A DNA stretch of 64,000 nt from Aeromonas lusitana (lineage in GTDB: Bacteria > Pseudomonadota > Gammaproteobacteria > Enterobacterales > Aeromonadaceae), in assembly GCF_002812985.1 (NCBI RefSeq), contig NZ_PGCP01000022.1, positions 107,247 through 171,246 on the forward strand, given 5' to 3'. The notes beneath the pieces were generated by a model. The model had not been told where the DNA came from. It made no database searches and worked only from the letters and a program-made list of their open reading frames with translations. Shown here one piece after another: positions 36,942-44,139 of the stretch (its first letter is position 1; every line of letters begins with the position of its first letter). A program made the position numbers and the translations under genes.

Positions 36942-38063
36942 ATGAAAATCCCACCTTTGATCAGTTACTTGGGCAAGTCTGTCGGCTTCGGCCTCACCGT
37001 CGCGGCGCTCCTGTTGCTGCTGTTCCCCAATTTTCGTGGCGGTGCCCCTCTGCCGGGCCTCATCACCAATGCCCGTGAACTGAGTTTCTCCTACGCCGCC
37101 CATCGCGCCGGCCCTGCCGTCGTCAACATCTATACCCGCAGTTTCGCCGGCAATCGCGGCGAGAAGGCCGAGCTCAGGCCCCAGGGGCTGGGTTCCGGGG
37201 TCATCATGAGTTCCCGTGGCCACGTGCTGACCAACTACCACGTCATCGCCGATGCGGACCAGATAATCGTCGCGCTGCAAGATGGCCGGGTGTTCAGCGC
37301 CGAGCTGGTCGGTTCCGATAAGCTGACCGATCTCGCCGTGCTCTACATCGAATCGGACAATCTGCCGGTGATCCCCCAGGATCCCGAGCGACTGCCGGAC
37401 GTGGGAGATGTGGTGCTCGCCATCGGCAACCCCTACAACGTCGGCCAGACCATCACTCAGGGCATCATCAGTGCCACCGGTCGCATCGGCCTCTCCAGCA
37501 TGGGGCCGGACAGCAATGGCCGGCAGGATCTGCTGCAGACCGATGCCGCCATCAATGAGGGCAACTCGGGTGGCGCCCTGGTCAACGGCCGTGGCGATCT
37601 GGTGGGCATCAATACCGCCGCCTATCACCTCAACGGCAACCAAGAGAGCTACGGCATCAGCTTCGCCATCCCCTACAAGCTGGCCAAACGCATCATGGAC
37701 GAACTGATCGCCAACGGCCGGGTCATTCGCGGCTACCTCGGGATCTCCAGCGTCGAAATCAATCCCATAGTCGCCCGCATGATGAACCTAGGCGACCTGC
37801 AGGGCCTGGTGGTGGAGAGCCTGGATCCGACGGGGCCGGCCAGCAAGGCTGGGCTCAAACGCGGGGACGTATTGCTCAAGGTCAACGGCGAGGCCATCAG
37901 CGGTGTACGCGCCGTCATGGACAAGATCGTCGAAAGCCGCCCCGGTACCAAGCTGCGCATCTCCGTCATCCGCAACGGCAAGCCGCTCGAGGTGGAGGTC
38001 ACCATCGAAGAAGACGTGCGCTACCAGAATCTGCCCGCGAGCAGCGCGGCGGCCACCAGCTAA
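36942..38063 (+). CDS. degS: Inner-membrane serine endoprotease DegS
   Basis: DegS senses unfolded outer-membrane proteins through its PDZ domain and makes the first cut in RseA, releasing sigma-E. 373 residues: an N-terminal membrane anchor (VGFGLTVAALLLLLFP), catalytic His 100 (TNYHVI), Asp 130 (LTDLAVL) and Ser 209 (GNSGGAL), and a single C-terminal PDZ domain (about 270-355). One PDZ and an uncleaved anchor distinguish it from DegQ. Confidence 0.95.
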   Translation: MKIPPLISYLGKSVGFGLTVAALLLLLFPNFRGGAPLPGLITNARELSFSYAAHRAGPAVVNIYTRSFAGNRGEKAELRPQGLGSGVIMSSRGHVLTNYHVIADADQIIVALQDGRVFSAELVGSDKLTDLAVLYIESDNLPVIPQDPERLPDVGDVVLAIGNPYNVGQTITQGIISATGRIGLSSMGPDSNGRQDLLQTDAAINEGNSGGALVNGRGDLVGINTAAYHLNGNQESYGISFAIPYKLAKRIMDELIANGRVIRGYLGISSVEINPIVARMMNLGDLQGLVVESLDPTGPASKAGLKRGDVLLKVNGEAISGVRAVMDKIVESRPGTKLRISVIRNGKPLEVEVTIEEDVRYQNLPASSAAATS

Positions 38064-38085
38064 GCGACCACCTCGACTGCAAACT

Positions 38086-38109
38086 GGGCCCCAATGGCCC
38101 TGTTTTTGT
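38086..38109 (+). terminator. degS terminator
   Basis: GGGCC / GGCCC stem with a CCAAT loop followed by TGTTTTTG, 23 nt after the degS stop. Short but G+C-rich. Confidence 0.6.
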
Positions 38110-38128
38110 TTCCGCCCCGCCACCCTTT

Positions 38129-38146
38129 GCGTGAGGCGACTCACAA
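38129..38146 (+). promoter_or_regulatory. CRP-like site upstream of the sugar-acid operon
   Basis: GCGTGA-GGCGAC-TCACAA: half-sites GTGA and TCAC are spaced by 6 nt, one mismatch from the TGTGA-N6-TCACA core. It lies 240 nt before the first gene. A TAAAGT about 55 nt downstream of its centre could be a -10. The remainder of the 309-bp gap (38064-38372) has no gene. Confidence 0.55.
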
Positions 38147-38224
38147 TTCCACACCCCGCCCTCTGTCAGGTGTCGCCCCCTAAAGTGCGGCGCCGATCAC
38201 ATTCAAAACGCCTTGAACACCCGA

Positions 38225-38247
38225 TTTTGTGCCTCTGAGCCACAAAA
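38225..38247 (+). promoter_or_regulatory. Candidate operator, TTTTGTG-N9-CACAAAA
   Basis: A perfect 7-bp inverted repeat with a 9-nt spacer, 125 nt before the PRD gene. The spacing does not suit CRP (needs 8 between TGTG and CACA), so it is a candidate site for the PRD/EIIA activator encoded at the end of the cluster. Assignment is inference only. Confidence 0.4.
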
Positions 38248-38372
38248 GTGGCTGCCTTGGGTCTGCTTCCGAGCGGGATTTCCAGTTAGAAGCGGAAAAA
38301 AGCTGCCTCCTCCATACGGCTTTACCGCCTTAGGGTAGTCACATCCCTTCTGCCAGCCTTGGAGAGCAGACC

Positions 38373-38732
38373 TTGACTACCGACACCCATGACAGCGCCC
38401 TGACCCCGGACAGCCCGGCCTTGCTGCGCAAGACAGATCTCACCCTGGCGCGCATCCACAGCCTGCTGGCGGAGCAGGGCATTCGTCCCAACGAGGTGCA
38501 ACAACAGATGCTGGCCTCCCATGTCAAAGCCATGGTGTGGCGCTCTTACAGCGGTGAATCCCTGCCGGAGGTCGACCTCAGCCTGTTCGACGAGATCTCC
38601 CCCCTCTCCCTGCGACTGGCCGAACAGGTCGTCGCCTGGCTGGACAAGCTGGCCTATGAAGAGGCCCATCTCTTGTCCGTCCATTTCGAAGTCGCCAAAG
38701 AAAATGAACTCAGTTCCGTACTGAACCCCTAA
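38373..38732 (+). CDS. Stand-alone PRD-domain protein (EF_0829/AHA_3910-type family)
   Basis: A 119-residue protein that appears to be a single PTS regulation domain. The histidine-bearing helices MLASHVKAMVWRS (His 50) and AHLLSVHFEVAKEN (His 104) match PRD phosphorylation segments. The start is TTG 38373; GGAGAG lies 6-7 nt upstream and no in-frame ATG precedes residue 46. First gene of the cluster. I recall a TIGRFAM for this family named after E. faecalis and A. hydrophila loci, always in this neighbourhood. No DNA-binding domain is present, so it may sense PTS phosphorylation and act on partners. Confidence 0.85.
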   Translation: MTTDTHDSALTPDSPALLRKTDLTLARIHSLLAEQGIRPNEVQQQMLASHVKAMVWRSYSGESLPEVDLSLFDEISPLSLRLAEQVVAWLDKLAYEEAHLLSVHFEVAKENELSSVLNP

Positions 38733-38748
38733 TCAAGGAGAAACCACT

Positions 38749-39114
38749 ATGTCAGCCATCAAACTCGTGATCGGAGATCGTCTCGGCAAGGGTCAGAAAG
38801 TCGGTGCGGGGGCAGAAGCCGCCGGCGCCAGCGTGACCGTCATCCCCGGCATGGCCGCCGATATGAAGCTCGGTGATGTGATGAACAAGGAGCAGGCCGA
38901 TTTGGGCATCTCCTTCTGCGGTAGCGGCGGTGCCGGCGCCATCACGGCCCAGACCAAGTACGGCTACAAGTGCCGATATGGCATGCGCTCCATCGAAGAG
39001 GGCGTCACCGCCATCAACGAAGGTTGTGTGGTGCTGGGCTTTGGCTTCAACGACAAGGAAGAGCTGGGTCAGAAGCTGATCGAAGCGTTCGCCAAGAAGC
39101 ACGGTCGCGCCTGA
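38749..39114 (+). CDS. Glycine-rich SFCGS family protein, possible EIIB-like component
   Basis: A 121-residue soluble protein with the family signature ISFCGSGGAGAITAQTK around Cys 57. Alternating strands and helices and the Cys-Gly-x-Gly loop resemble PTS EIIB subunits of the Gat/Asc type, where the Cys is phosphorylated; this likeness is my inference. A strong AAGGAG ribosome-binding site precedes ATG 38749. It overlaps the next gene by 1 nt (TGATG), suggesting stoichiometric synthesis. Function is not established in any organism that I know of. Confidence 0.82.
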   Translation: MSAIKLVIGDRLGKGQKVGAGAEAAGASVTVIPGMAADMKLGDVMNKEQADLGISFCGSGGAGAITAQTKYGYKCRYGMRSIEEGVTAINEGCVVLGFGFNDKEELGQKLIEAFAKKHGRA

Positions 39115-39410
39115 TGAAAGAACACTTCACCACCCAGGTCATCGTCAACGGCAAGGGGGCGACTCGCCAGCAGGCGTTCGCCGCCGCCCTCAGCCAGGTA
39201 CAACCCACGCTGCTCAAGGGCAGCCAGCACGTGATGCTGCGACTCGAACCGGTCGATGTGCAGGTGATCAAGGCCGAGGAATCGGTCCGGGTGGAGAAGT
39301 TCCTGTTCTTCTTCCTGCCGCGCCAGCGCCGCGAATTCCGCGTGCAGCTGGAGATCGCCGTCAAGGTCACCAGCCTGGATGTCGACAAGGTGGATTTCAC
39401 CCTGCTGTAA
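39114..39410 (+). CDS. DUF4312 family protein
   Basis: A 98-residue alpha/beta protein, MKEHFTTQVIVNGKGATRQQAFAAAL at the N-terminus, with the strongly hydrophobic FLFFFLPRQRREFRVQLEIAV segment near residue 65. It starts in the stop codon of the SFCGS gene. The family is known to me only from this conserved neighbourhood. It has no clear catalytic motif; His 4 and His 39 are the only histidines. It may be a cytoplasmic subunit of the transporter encoded by the next two genes. Confidence 0.82.
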   Translation: MKEHFTTQVIVNGKGATRQQAFAAALSQVQPTLLKGSQHVMLRLEPVDVQVIKAEESVRVEKFLFFFLPRQRREFRVQLEIAVKVTSLDVDKVDFTLL

Positions 39411-39432
39411 CCCCACAAAAAGGACATGTTGG

Positions 39433-40209
39433 ATGTTTCTGATCATATTAATGAAGTCCCTCATCATCGGTGGCCTGGTGGGCGTCGGGGTGGGGGCCGG
39501 TGCGGCGCGGATGTTCCATGCCCCGACCGTACAGGGCATGGGCGCCTTCCGCACCCTGGGCGAGCTGAACTCCTGTGAAGGGGATCCCGCCTCCCACTTC
39601 TCCTTCGGTCTCGGCTTCTTCTTCAACGCCTGGGCCTCGACCGTGGCGGCCGGTGCCTTCACCCAGGATGTGGATCACCGCATCATCCCGCACTGGGCCA
39701 CGGCCGCACTGCTGGTCAAGAACCGGGATCTGACGAGCACCTTGCACGACCCCAAGAAGATGGCCATCGCCGGTGCCATCATAGGGGCCATCGTCGTCGC
39801 CTTCCTCAACAGCACGGCAGCCGCGGTTCCCGCCGCTCTGCAGGTCACCGCCGTCAAGGTGCTGGTGCCAGCCGCCAACCTGCTGGTCAACACCGTCATG
39901 CCGGTGATCTTCTGGCTGGCCGCCATCGAGGCGGGCAAGAAGTCCGGCTTCTGGGCCACCATCTTCGGCGGCATGGCCCAGCTCATCATGGGCAACGCCG
40001 TACCGGGTCTGGTGCTTGGCATCCTGATCGGCAAGGGCGTCGAGGAGAGCGGCTGGAACCACGTCACCCGCGTCATGATGGCAGCCATCGTATTGCTGTT
40101 CGTGCTGAGCGGATTCTTCCGTGGCTTTGACATGAAACTGATCGAGTCCTTCCACATGGGGATCCCCCTGTGGCTGGAAAATGTCCATAACCTGATGAGC
40201 GGCAAATAA
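39433..40209 (+). CDS. DUF4311 membrane protein, putative transporter subunit
   Basis: 258 residues from ATG 39433, with AGGA upstream. About six hydrophobic segments: residues 3-22, a Gly/Ala-rich central pair (MAIAGAIIGAIVVAFL; LVNTVMPVIFWLAAIEAGK), LIMGNAVPGLVLGILIG and MMAAIVLLFVLSGFF. A conserved-looking loop (SCEGDPASHFSFGLGFFFNAW) lies near residue 40. It is followed by DUF4310 with an 11-nt gap. The pair looks like a two-subunit membrane permease comparable in layout to the IIC/IID pair of mannose-type PTS, but I see no sequence relation to either. Confidence 0.82.
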   Translation: MFLIILMKSLIIGGLVGVGVGAGAARMFHAPTVQGMGAFRTLGELNSCEGDPASHFSFGLGFFFNAWASTVAAGAFTQDVDHRIIPHWATAALLVKNRDLTSTLHDPKKMAIAGAIIGAIVVAFLNSTAAAVPAALQVTAVKVLVPAANLLVNTVMPVIFWLAAIEAGKKSGFWATIFGGMAQLIMGNAVPGLVLGILIGKGVEESGWNHVTRVMMAAIVLLFVLSGFFRGFDMKLIESFHMGIPLWLENVHNLMSGK

Positions 40210-40220
40210 GGGACCACACC

Positions 40221-40871
40221 ATGGATGAGAAACTGAGAAACAACTTCTGGTATGCGGACTGGTCCTTCCCCATCTTCGTCGGCCTGCTGTCGGCCGGGGT
40301 CTTTGCCGGTACGCACATGTTTTACCTGTACGGGGTCGGCGCCTTCAACGAGGTGGCCTTCGTCGCCATGCTGAAGGCCGGCATGGATACAGGGGCCTAC
40401 GGTGCAGTCGCGGCCTTCGGTGCCAGCTTCCTGTTTGCTCGTATCATAGAGGGCTCCCTGGTAGGGATCCTGGATATCGGTGGCGCCATCCAGACCGGGG
40501 TCGGTCTGGGGGTTCCCGCCTTGCTGCTGGGCGCCGGCATCGTCTATCCGGTGGAGAACTTCGGTGCCTCCCTGGCGACCGGCATGGGGATTGGTCTGGC
40601 CATCGGCTATGTGATCATCCTGGCGCGCAAGTTCACCATCAATCAGAGCAACTCCACCTATGGTGCGGATGTGATGATGGGTGCGGGCAACAGCTCCGGC
40701 CGCTTCCTCGGCCCCCTGATCATCCTCTCCGCCATGGGCGCTTCCATCCCCATCGGTCTGGGTTCCCTGCTGGGGGCGCTGCTGTTCTACATCTGGAACA
40801 AGCCCATCACGGGTGGCGCCATCCTGGGAGCCATGCTGCTCGGCACCTTCTTCCCGGTCGCCCTGGCTTAA
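40221..40871 (+). CDS. DUF4310 membrane protein, putative transporter subunit
   Basis: 216 residues. A polar N-terminus (MDEKLRNNFWYADWSFP) precedes about six to seven Gly/Ala-rich membrane segments, with a conserved-looking motif EGSLVGILDIGGAIQTG near residue 75 and GAGNSSGRFLGPLIIL near 155. Companion of DUF4311. A 143-bp palindromic insertion lies 28 bp after its stop, separating it from the enzyme genes. Confidence 0.82.
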   Translation: MDEKLRNNFWYADWSFPIFVGLLSAGVFAGTHMFYLYGVGAFNEVAFVAMLKAGMDTGAYGAVAAFGASFLFARIIEGSLVGILDIGGAIQTGVGLGVPALLLGAGIVYPVENFGASLATGMGIGLAIGYVIILARKFTINQSNSTYGADVMMGAGNSSGRFLGPLIILSAMGASIPIGLGSLLGALLFYIWNKPITGGAILGAMLLGTFFPVALA

Positions 40872-40899
40872 TCACAGGCCGTCTCTCGGGCGGCATTTA

Positions 40900-41042
40900 A
40901 GAACCTGTTTGCGATCTGTCGCGAGAGATCGTCAGCAAGGTGAAGAGCAGCGCAGGAACCGGAGCGTATAGAAATACGTGAGGATTCCGAGCAGCACATG
41001 AGCCTTGATCACGGCCTCGCAGTAAGAGCGCAAGCAGGTTCC
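40900..41042. mobile_element. MITE-like element inside the operon
   Basis: Terminal inverted repeats AGAACCTGTTTGCG (40900-40913) and CGCAAGCAGGTTCC (41029-41042) match at 12 of 14 positions and partly further in (TCT, GCGAG). The interior is itself quasi-palindromic, centred on CGTAT-AGAA-ATACG, with GGAACC/GGATTCC and CAAGG/CCTTG pairs on either side. It encodes nothing of its own and ends just ahead of the ribosome-binding site of the next gene. I see no clear target-site duplication and no second copy in the window. Confidence 0.65.
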
Positions 41043-41057
41043 AAGAGGGATATCAGC

Positions 41058-42197
41058 ATGTATGACATGATCATCAGAGCGGGACGCCAGGGAAACGGCG
41101 AGCTCATCGACATCGCCATTTTGGACGGCAAGATAGCGGCCCTTGGCCAGCTCCCGACCTCGGCCGAGGCGAAGCGAGTCCTCACCCTGGCCGGACAGTA
41201 TTACCTGAGTGCAGGCTGGATTGACGGCCACACCCACTGCTATCCCGCCTCCCCCATCTATCACGATGAACCGGACAAGGTCGGGGTGGAATCAGGGGTC
41301 ACCACCGTCATCGACGCGGGCAGCACGGGAGCCGACGACGTGGATGCGTTCCAACGTCTGGCCGCAGACTGCAAGACCCGGGTCCATGCCCTACTCAACA
41401 TCTCCCGCATCGGCCTGCTGCGCCAAAATGAACTGGCCAATCCAACCGACATAGATTCGGCCTTGGCCCAGGCGGCCATCCTCCGCCACCCCGGCTTCAT
41501 CGTCGGCATCAAGGCGCGCATGAGTGGCAGCGTGGTCGGCGAGAATGGCTTGCAGCCCCTGCGGATCGCCAAACAGATCCAGCGCGACAACGGCAACCTG
41601 CCGCTGATGGTGCACGTGGGCAACACACCGCCGGATCTGGACGAGATAGTCGCCCTGCTGGGACAGGGTGATCTGCTGACCCACTGCTTCAACGGCAAAC
41701 CGAACCGCATCCTGACCCCGGCCGGTGAGCTGAGAGTGGCGGTGCGTGACGCCATGCAGCGAGGGCTGCGACTCGATATCGGCCACGGTGGTGCCAGCTT
41801 CAGCTTCGAGGTGGCGGAGCACGCCATCCGCCAAGGCATCTTGCCTGACACCATCAGCTCCGACATCTACTGCAAGAATCGCATCAAGGGGCCCGTCTAC
41901 AGCCTGGCCCACGTGATGTCCAAGTTCTTCGTCATCGGCATGAGCCTGGAGCAGGTGCTCGCCTGCGTCACCCACCAGGCCGCCGATGCCCTGCGCCTGC
42001 CGGGCAAGGGACGGCTCGAGGTGGGCGCCGATGCCGACCTGACTCTGTTCGAACTGGCCCGCGGCCCTGCCCTGTTCATGGACACCGAGGCGCAATCGCG
42101 CAGCGGCGATGTACAACTGCTCCCCCTCGCCGCCCTGGTGGGTGGTGACCTGGTTCTGACTCACTATGGGAAATCACACCATGCCTTCCGTGTATGA
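41058..42197 (+). CDS. Amidohydrolase/deacetylase family metallohydrolase (EF_0837/AHA_3915-type)
   Basis: 379 residues from ATG 41058, GAGGG upstream. It is an amidohydrolase-superfamily TIM barrel: metal site GWIDGHTHCYP near residue 57, a likely carbamylated Lys in VGIKARMSG near 157, His in PLMVHVGNTP near 188 and LTHCFNG near 213, and Asp in ISSDIYCKN near 270. Related to dihydroorotases and N-acyl-amino-acid deacetylases. In context it probably removes an acyl group from an amino-sugar acid phosphate before the DgaE-like step (inference). Its end overlaps the next start. Confidence 0.88.
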   Translation: MYDMIIRAGRQGNGELIDIAILDGKIAALGQLPTSAEAKRVLTLAGQYYLSAGWIDGHTHCYPASPIYHDEPDKVGVESGVTTVIDAGSTGADDVDAFQRLAADCKTRVHALLNISRIGLLRQNELANPTDIDSALAQAAILRHPGFIVGIKARMSGSVVGENGLQPLRIAKQIQRDNGNLPLMVHVGNTPPDLDEIVALLGQGDLLTHCFNGKPNRILTPAGELRVAVRDAMQRGLRLDIGHGGASFSFEVAEHAIRQGILPDTISSDIYCKNRIKGPVYSLAHVMSKFFVIGMSLEQVLACVTHQAADALRLPGKGRLEVGADADLTLFELARGPALFMDTEAQSRSGDVQLLPLAALVGGDLVLTHYGKSHHAFRV

Positions 42198-43296
42198 GAA
42201 ATATCAGCTCAAACCCGTCATCAATGCCTCCGGGCGCATGACCATCCTCGGCGTCTCCACCCCGGAGCAGGAGGTGGTCGAGGCCGTCAACTTCGGCTTG
42301 GGTCACTACTTCGAGGTGAAGGATCTGGTCAACAAGACAGGTGCCTACCTCGCCAATCTGCTGGGAGTGGAAGATGCGGTCGTGGTCTCCTGCGCCAGTG
42401 CCGGCATAGCCCAATCGGTGGCGGCCGTGATAGTACGCGGTGATGCCTATCGCCTCGAGCAACTGCACGCCCATGCCCACGGGGTACCGAGCGAAATCGT
42501 GCTGCCCAAGGGTCACAACGTGAACTTTGGCGCCCCCGTGGGCACCATGGTCAACCTGGGTGGCGGCAAGGTGGTGGAGGCCGGCTATGCCAACGAGTGC
42601 TCCCCCGCCCAACTGGCCGCCGCTATCAACCCCAACACGGCAGCCATCCTCTACATCAAATCTCACCACTGCGTGCAGAAGAGCATTCTGTCGGTGGCCG
42701 AAGCGGCCGAGGTGGCCAGGGCCCACCGGCTGCCGCTCATCGTCGATGCGGCGGCGGAAGAGGACTTGCGTCTTTACTACCAGCAAGGGGCCGACCTGGT
42801 CATCTACAGCGGCGCCAAGGCCATCGAGGGGCCCACCAGCGGCCTGGTACTCGGCAAGGCCCAGTATGTAGAGTGGGTCAAGCAGCAGGCGAACGGCATA
42901 GGCCGCGCCATGAAGGTGGGCAAGGAGGGGATCCTCGGCCTGACCCACGCCATCGAGCGCTATCTGGAGAAGGAAAAAGAGAGCGGCGCCGCCATGGTGA
43001 GCAAGATGACCCCCTTCATCGAGCGCCTCAACCAGTTGCCTGGCGTCACCGCCAAAGTGGTGTGGGACAGCGCCGGCCGCGATATCGCCCGCACCGACAT
43101 TGCCTTCGACCATGCGCGCCTCGGCATGAACACGGTACAGGTGGTGGCTCGCCTGCAGCAGGGCAACCCCGCCATCTACTGCCGTGGCTATAAGGCCAAC
43201 GAGGGCCACATCGAGATCGATGTGCGCAGCGTCAGCCCGGCCCAACTCGACCAGATCCACGCGGCCATCGCCCAACTAGCCCAGGAGAACAACTGA
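42181..43296 (+). CDS. DgaE family PLP-dependent ammonia lyase
   Basis: 371 residues, SelA/cystathionine-lyase-like fold. DgaE of Salmonella converts D-glucosaminate-6-phosphate to 2-keto-3-deoxygluconate-6-phosphate plus ammonia; this protein belongs to the same named family. The N-terminus KYQLKPVINASGRMTILGVS and the PLP-lysine region VIYSGAKAIEGPTSG (Lys about 212) are evident. I prefer ATG 42181; an in-frame ATG at 42166 lacks a ribosome-binding site. It overlaps the upstream gene by 17 nt and the downstream gene by 1 nt, so the three enzymes are translationally linked. Confidence 0.9.
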   Translation: MPSVYEKYQLKPVINASGRMTILGVSTPEQEVVEAVNFGLGHYFEVKDLVNKTGAYLANLLGVEDAVVVSCASAGIAQSVAAVIVRGDAYRLEQLHAHAHGVPSEIVLPKGHNVNFGAPVGTMVNLGGGKVVEAGYANECSPAQLAAAINPNTAAILYIKSHHCVQKSILSVAEAAEVARAHRLPLIVDAAAEEDLRLYYQQGADLVIYSGAKAIEGPTSGLVLGKAQYVEWVKQQANGIGRAMKVGKEGILGLTHAIERYLEKEKESGAAMVSKMTPFIERLNQLPGVTAKVVWDSAGRDIARTDIAFDHARLGMNTVQVVARLQQGNPAIYCRGYKANEGHIEIDVRSVSPAQLDQIHAAIAQLAQENN

Positions 43297-44036
43297 TGTC
43301 CCTTATCCCGAACTACTATCGCGATCGCGTCTGCCTCAACGTGCTGGCCGGCTCCAAACAGAATGCCGTCGACATTTATGAGGCCGCCGAGGGCCATGTG
43401 CTGGTCGGCGTGCTCTCCAAGAGCTACCCGGATGTGCCCTCCGCCGTCGCCGACATGCGCGAATACGCGGCGTTGATCGACAATGCCCTCTCCATCGGGC
43501 TCGGCGCCGGCGACCCCCGTCAGTCCGCCATGGTGGCCGAGCTGGCTCGTCAGCTACAGCCCCAGCACGTCAATCAGGTATTCACCGGCGTGGGCGCCAG
43601 CCGGGCACTGCTCGGTCAACCCCATACCCTAGTGAATGGCCTCATCTCCCCCACCGGTACCCCGGGTATGGTGAAGATCTCCACCGGTCCCCTCAGCGCC
43701 GGGCAGGCCGACGGCATAGTCCCCATCGATACCGCCATCGCCCTGCTCAAGGACATGGGGGGCAGCTCGGTCAAGTTCTTCCCCATGGGGGGGCTGGCTT
43801 GCCGAGACGAGTATCAGGCGGTGGCCGAGGCCTGCGCCCGCCACGGCTTCTGGCTGGAGCCCACCGGCGGCATCGATCTCGACAACTTCGAGGAGATAGT
43901 GCGCATCGCATTGGACGCTGGGGTCGAGAAGATAGTCCCCCACATCTACAGCTCCATCATCGACAGTGACAGCGGTCAGACTCGTCCAGAGGACGTTCGC
44001 ACCCTGCTCGCCATGGTGAAACAGCTGCTGGCGTGA
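43296..44036 (+). CDS. KDGP aldolase family protein (DgaF-like)
   Basis: 246 residues. DgaF-type enzymes split 2-keto-3-deoxygluconate-6-phosphate to pyruvate and glyceraldehyde-3-phosphate. Motifs: VLAGSKQNAVDIYEAAEGHVLVGVLSK begins near residue 13, GLISPTGTPGMVKISTGP near 115 with a candidate Schiff-base Lys (VKIS), SVKFFPMGGL near 162 and GFWLEPTGGIDLDNFEEI near 185. Last enzyme of the cluster, followed by a weak hairpin. The substrate inferred here follows the family, not any residue I can test. Confidence 0.9.
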   Translation: MSLIPNYYRDRVCLNVLAGSKQNAVDIYEAAEGHVLVGVLSKSYPDVPSAVADMREYAALIDNALSIGLGAGDPRQSAMVAELARQLQPQHVNQVFTGVGASRALLGQPHTLVNGLISPTGTPGMVKISTGPLSAGQADGIVPIDTAIALLKDMGGSSVKFFPMGGLACRDEYQAVAEACARHGFWLEPTGGIDLDNFEEIVRIALDAGVEKIVPHIYSSIIDSDSGQTRPEDVRTLLAMVKQLLA

Positions 44037-44046
44037 CGATAACAAG

Positions 44047-44074
44047 GGCACCGGTCCAACCTCTGGCCGGTGCC
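44047..44074 (+). terminator. Hairpin after the aldolase gene
   Basis: GGCACCGG / CCGGTGCC arms with a 12-nt loop, followed by TGGCTTGTT. The T-tract is poor, so it may only attenuate transcription into the regulator gene. Confidence 0.45.
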
Positions 44075-44139
44075 TGGCTTGTTGATGACTCAGTTGTTAA
44101 CATCGATCCCTCTCTCACGACCGGAGTCACGCTGTCCCC

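Noticed and set aside
38181..38204. Second CRP-like site (TGCGG-N6-TCACA)
   Set aside because: Only one half-site matches well; left half agrees at 3 of 5 positions.
40932..41264. A 110-codon minus-strand frame over the MITE-like element and the amidohydrolase start
   Set aside because: Runs across the element boundary into the antisense of a real gene; no transposase motif.
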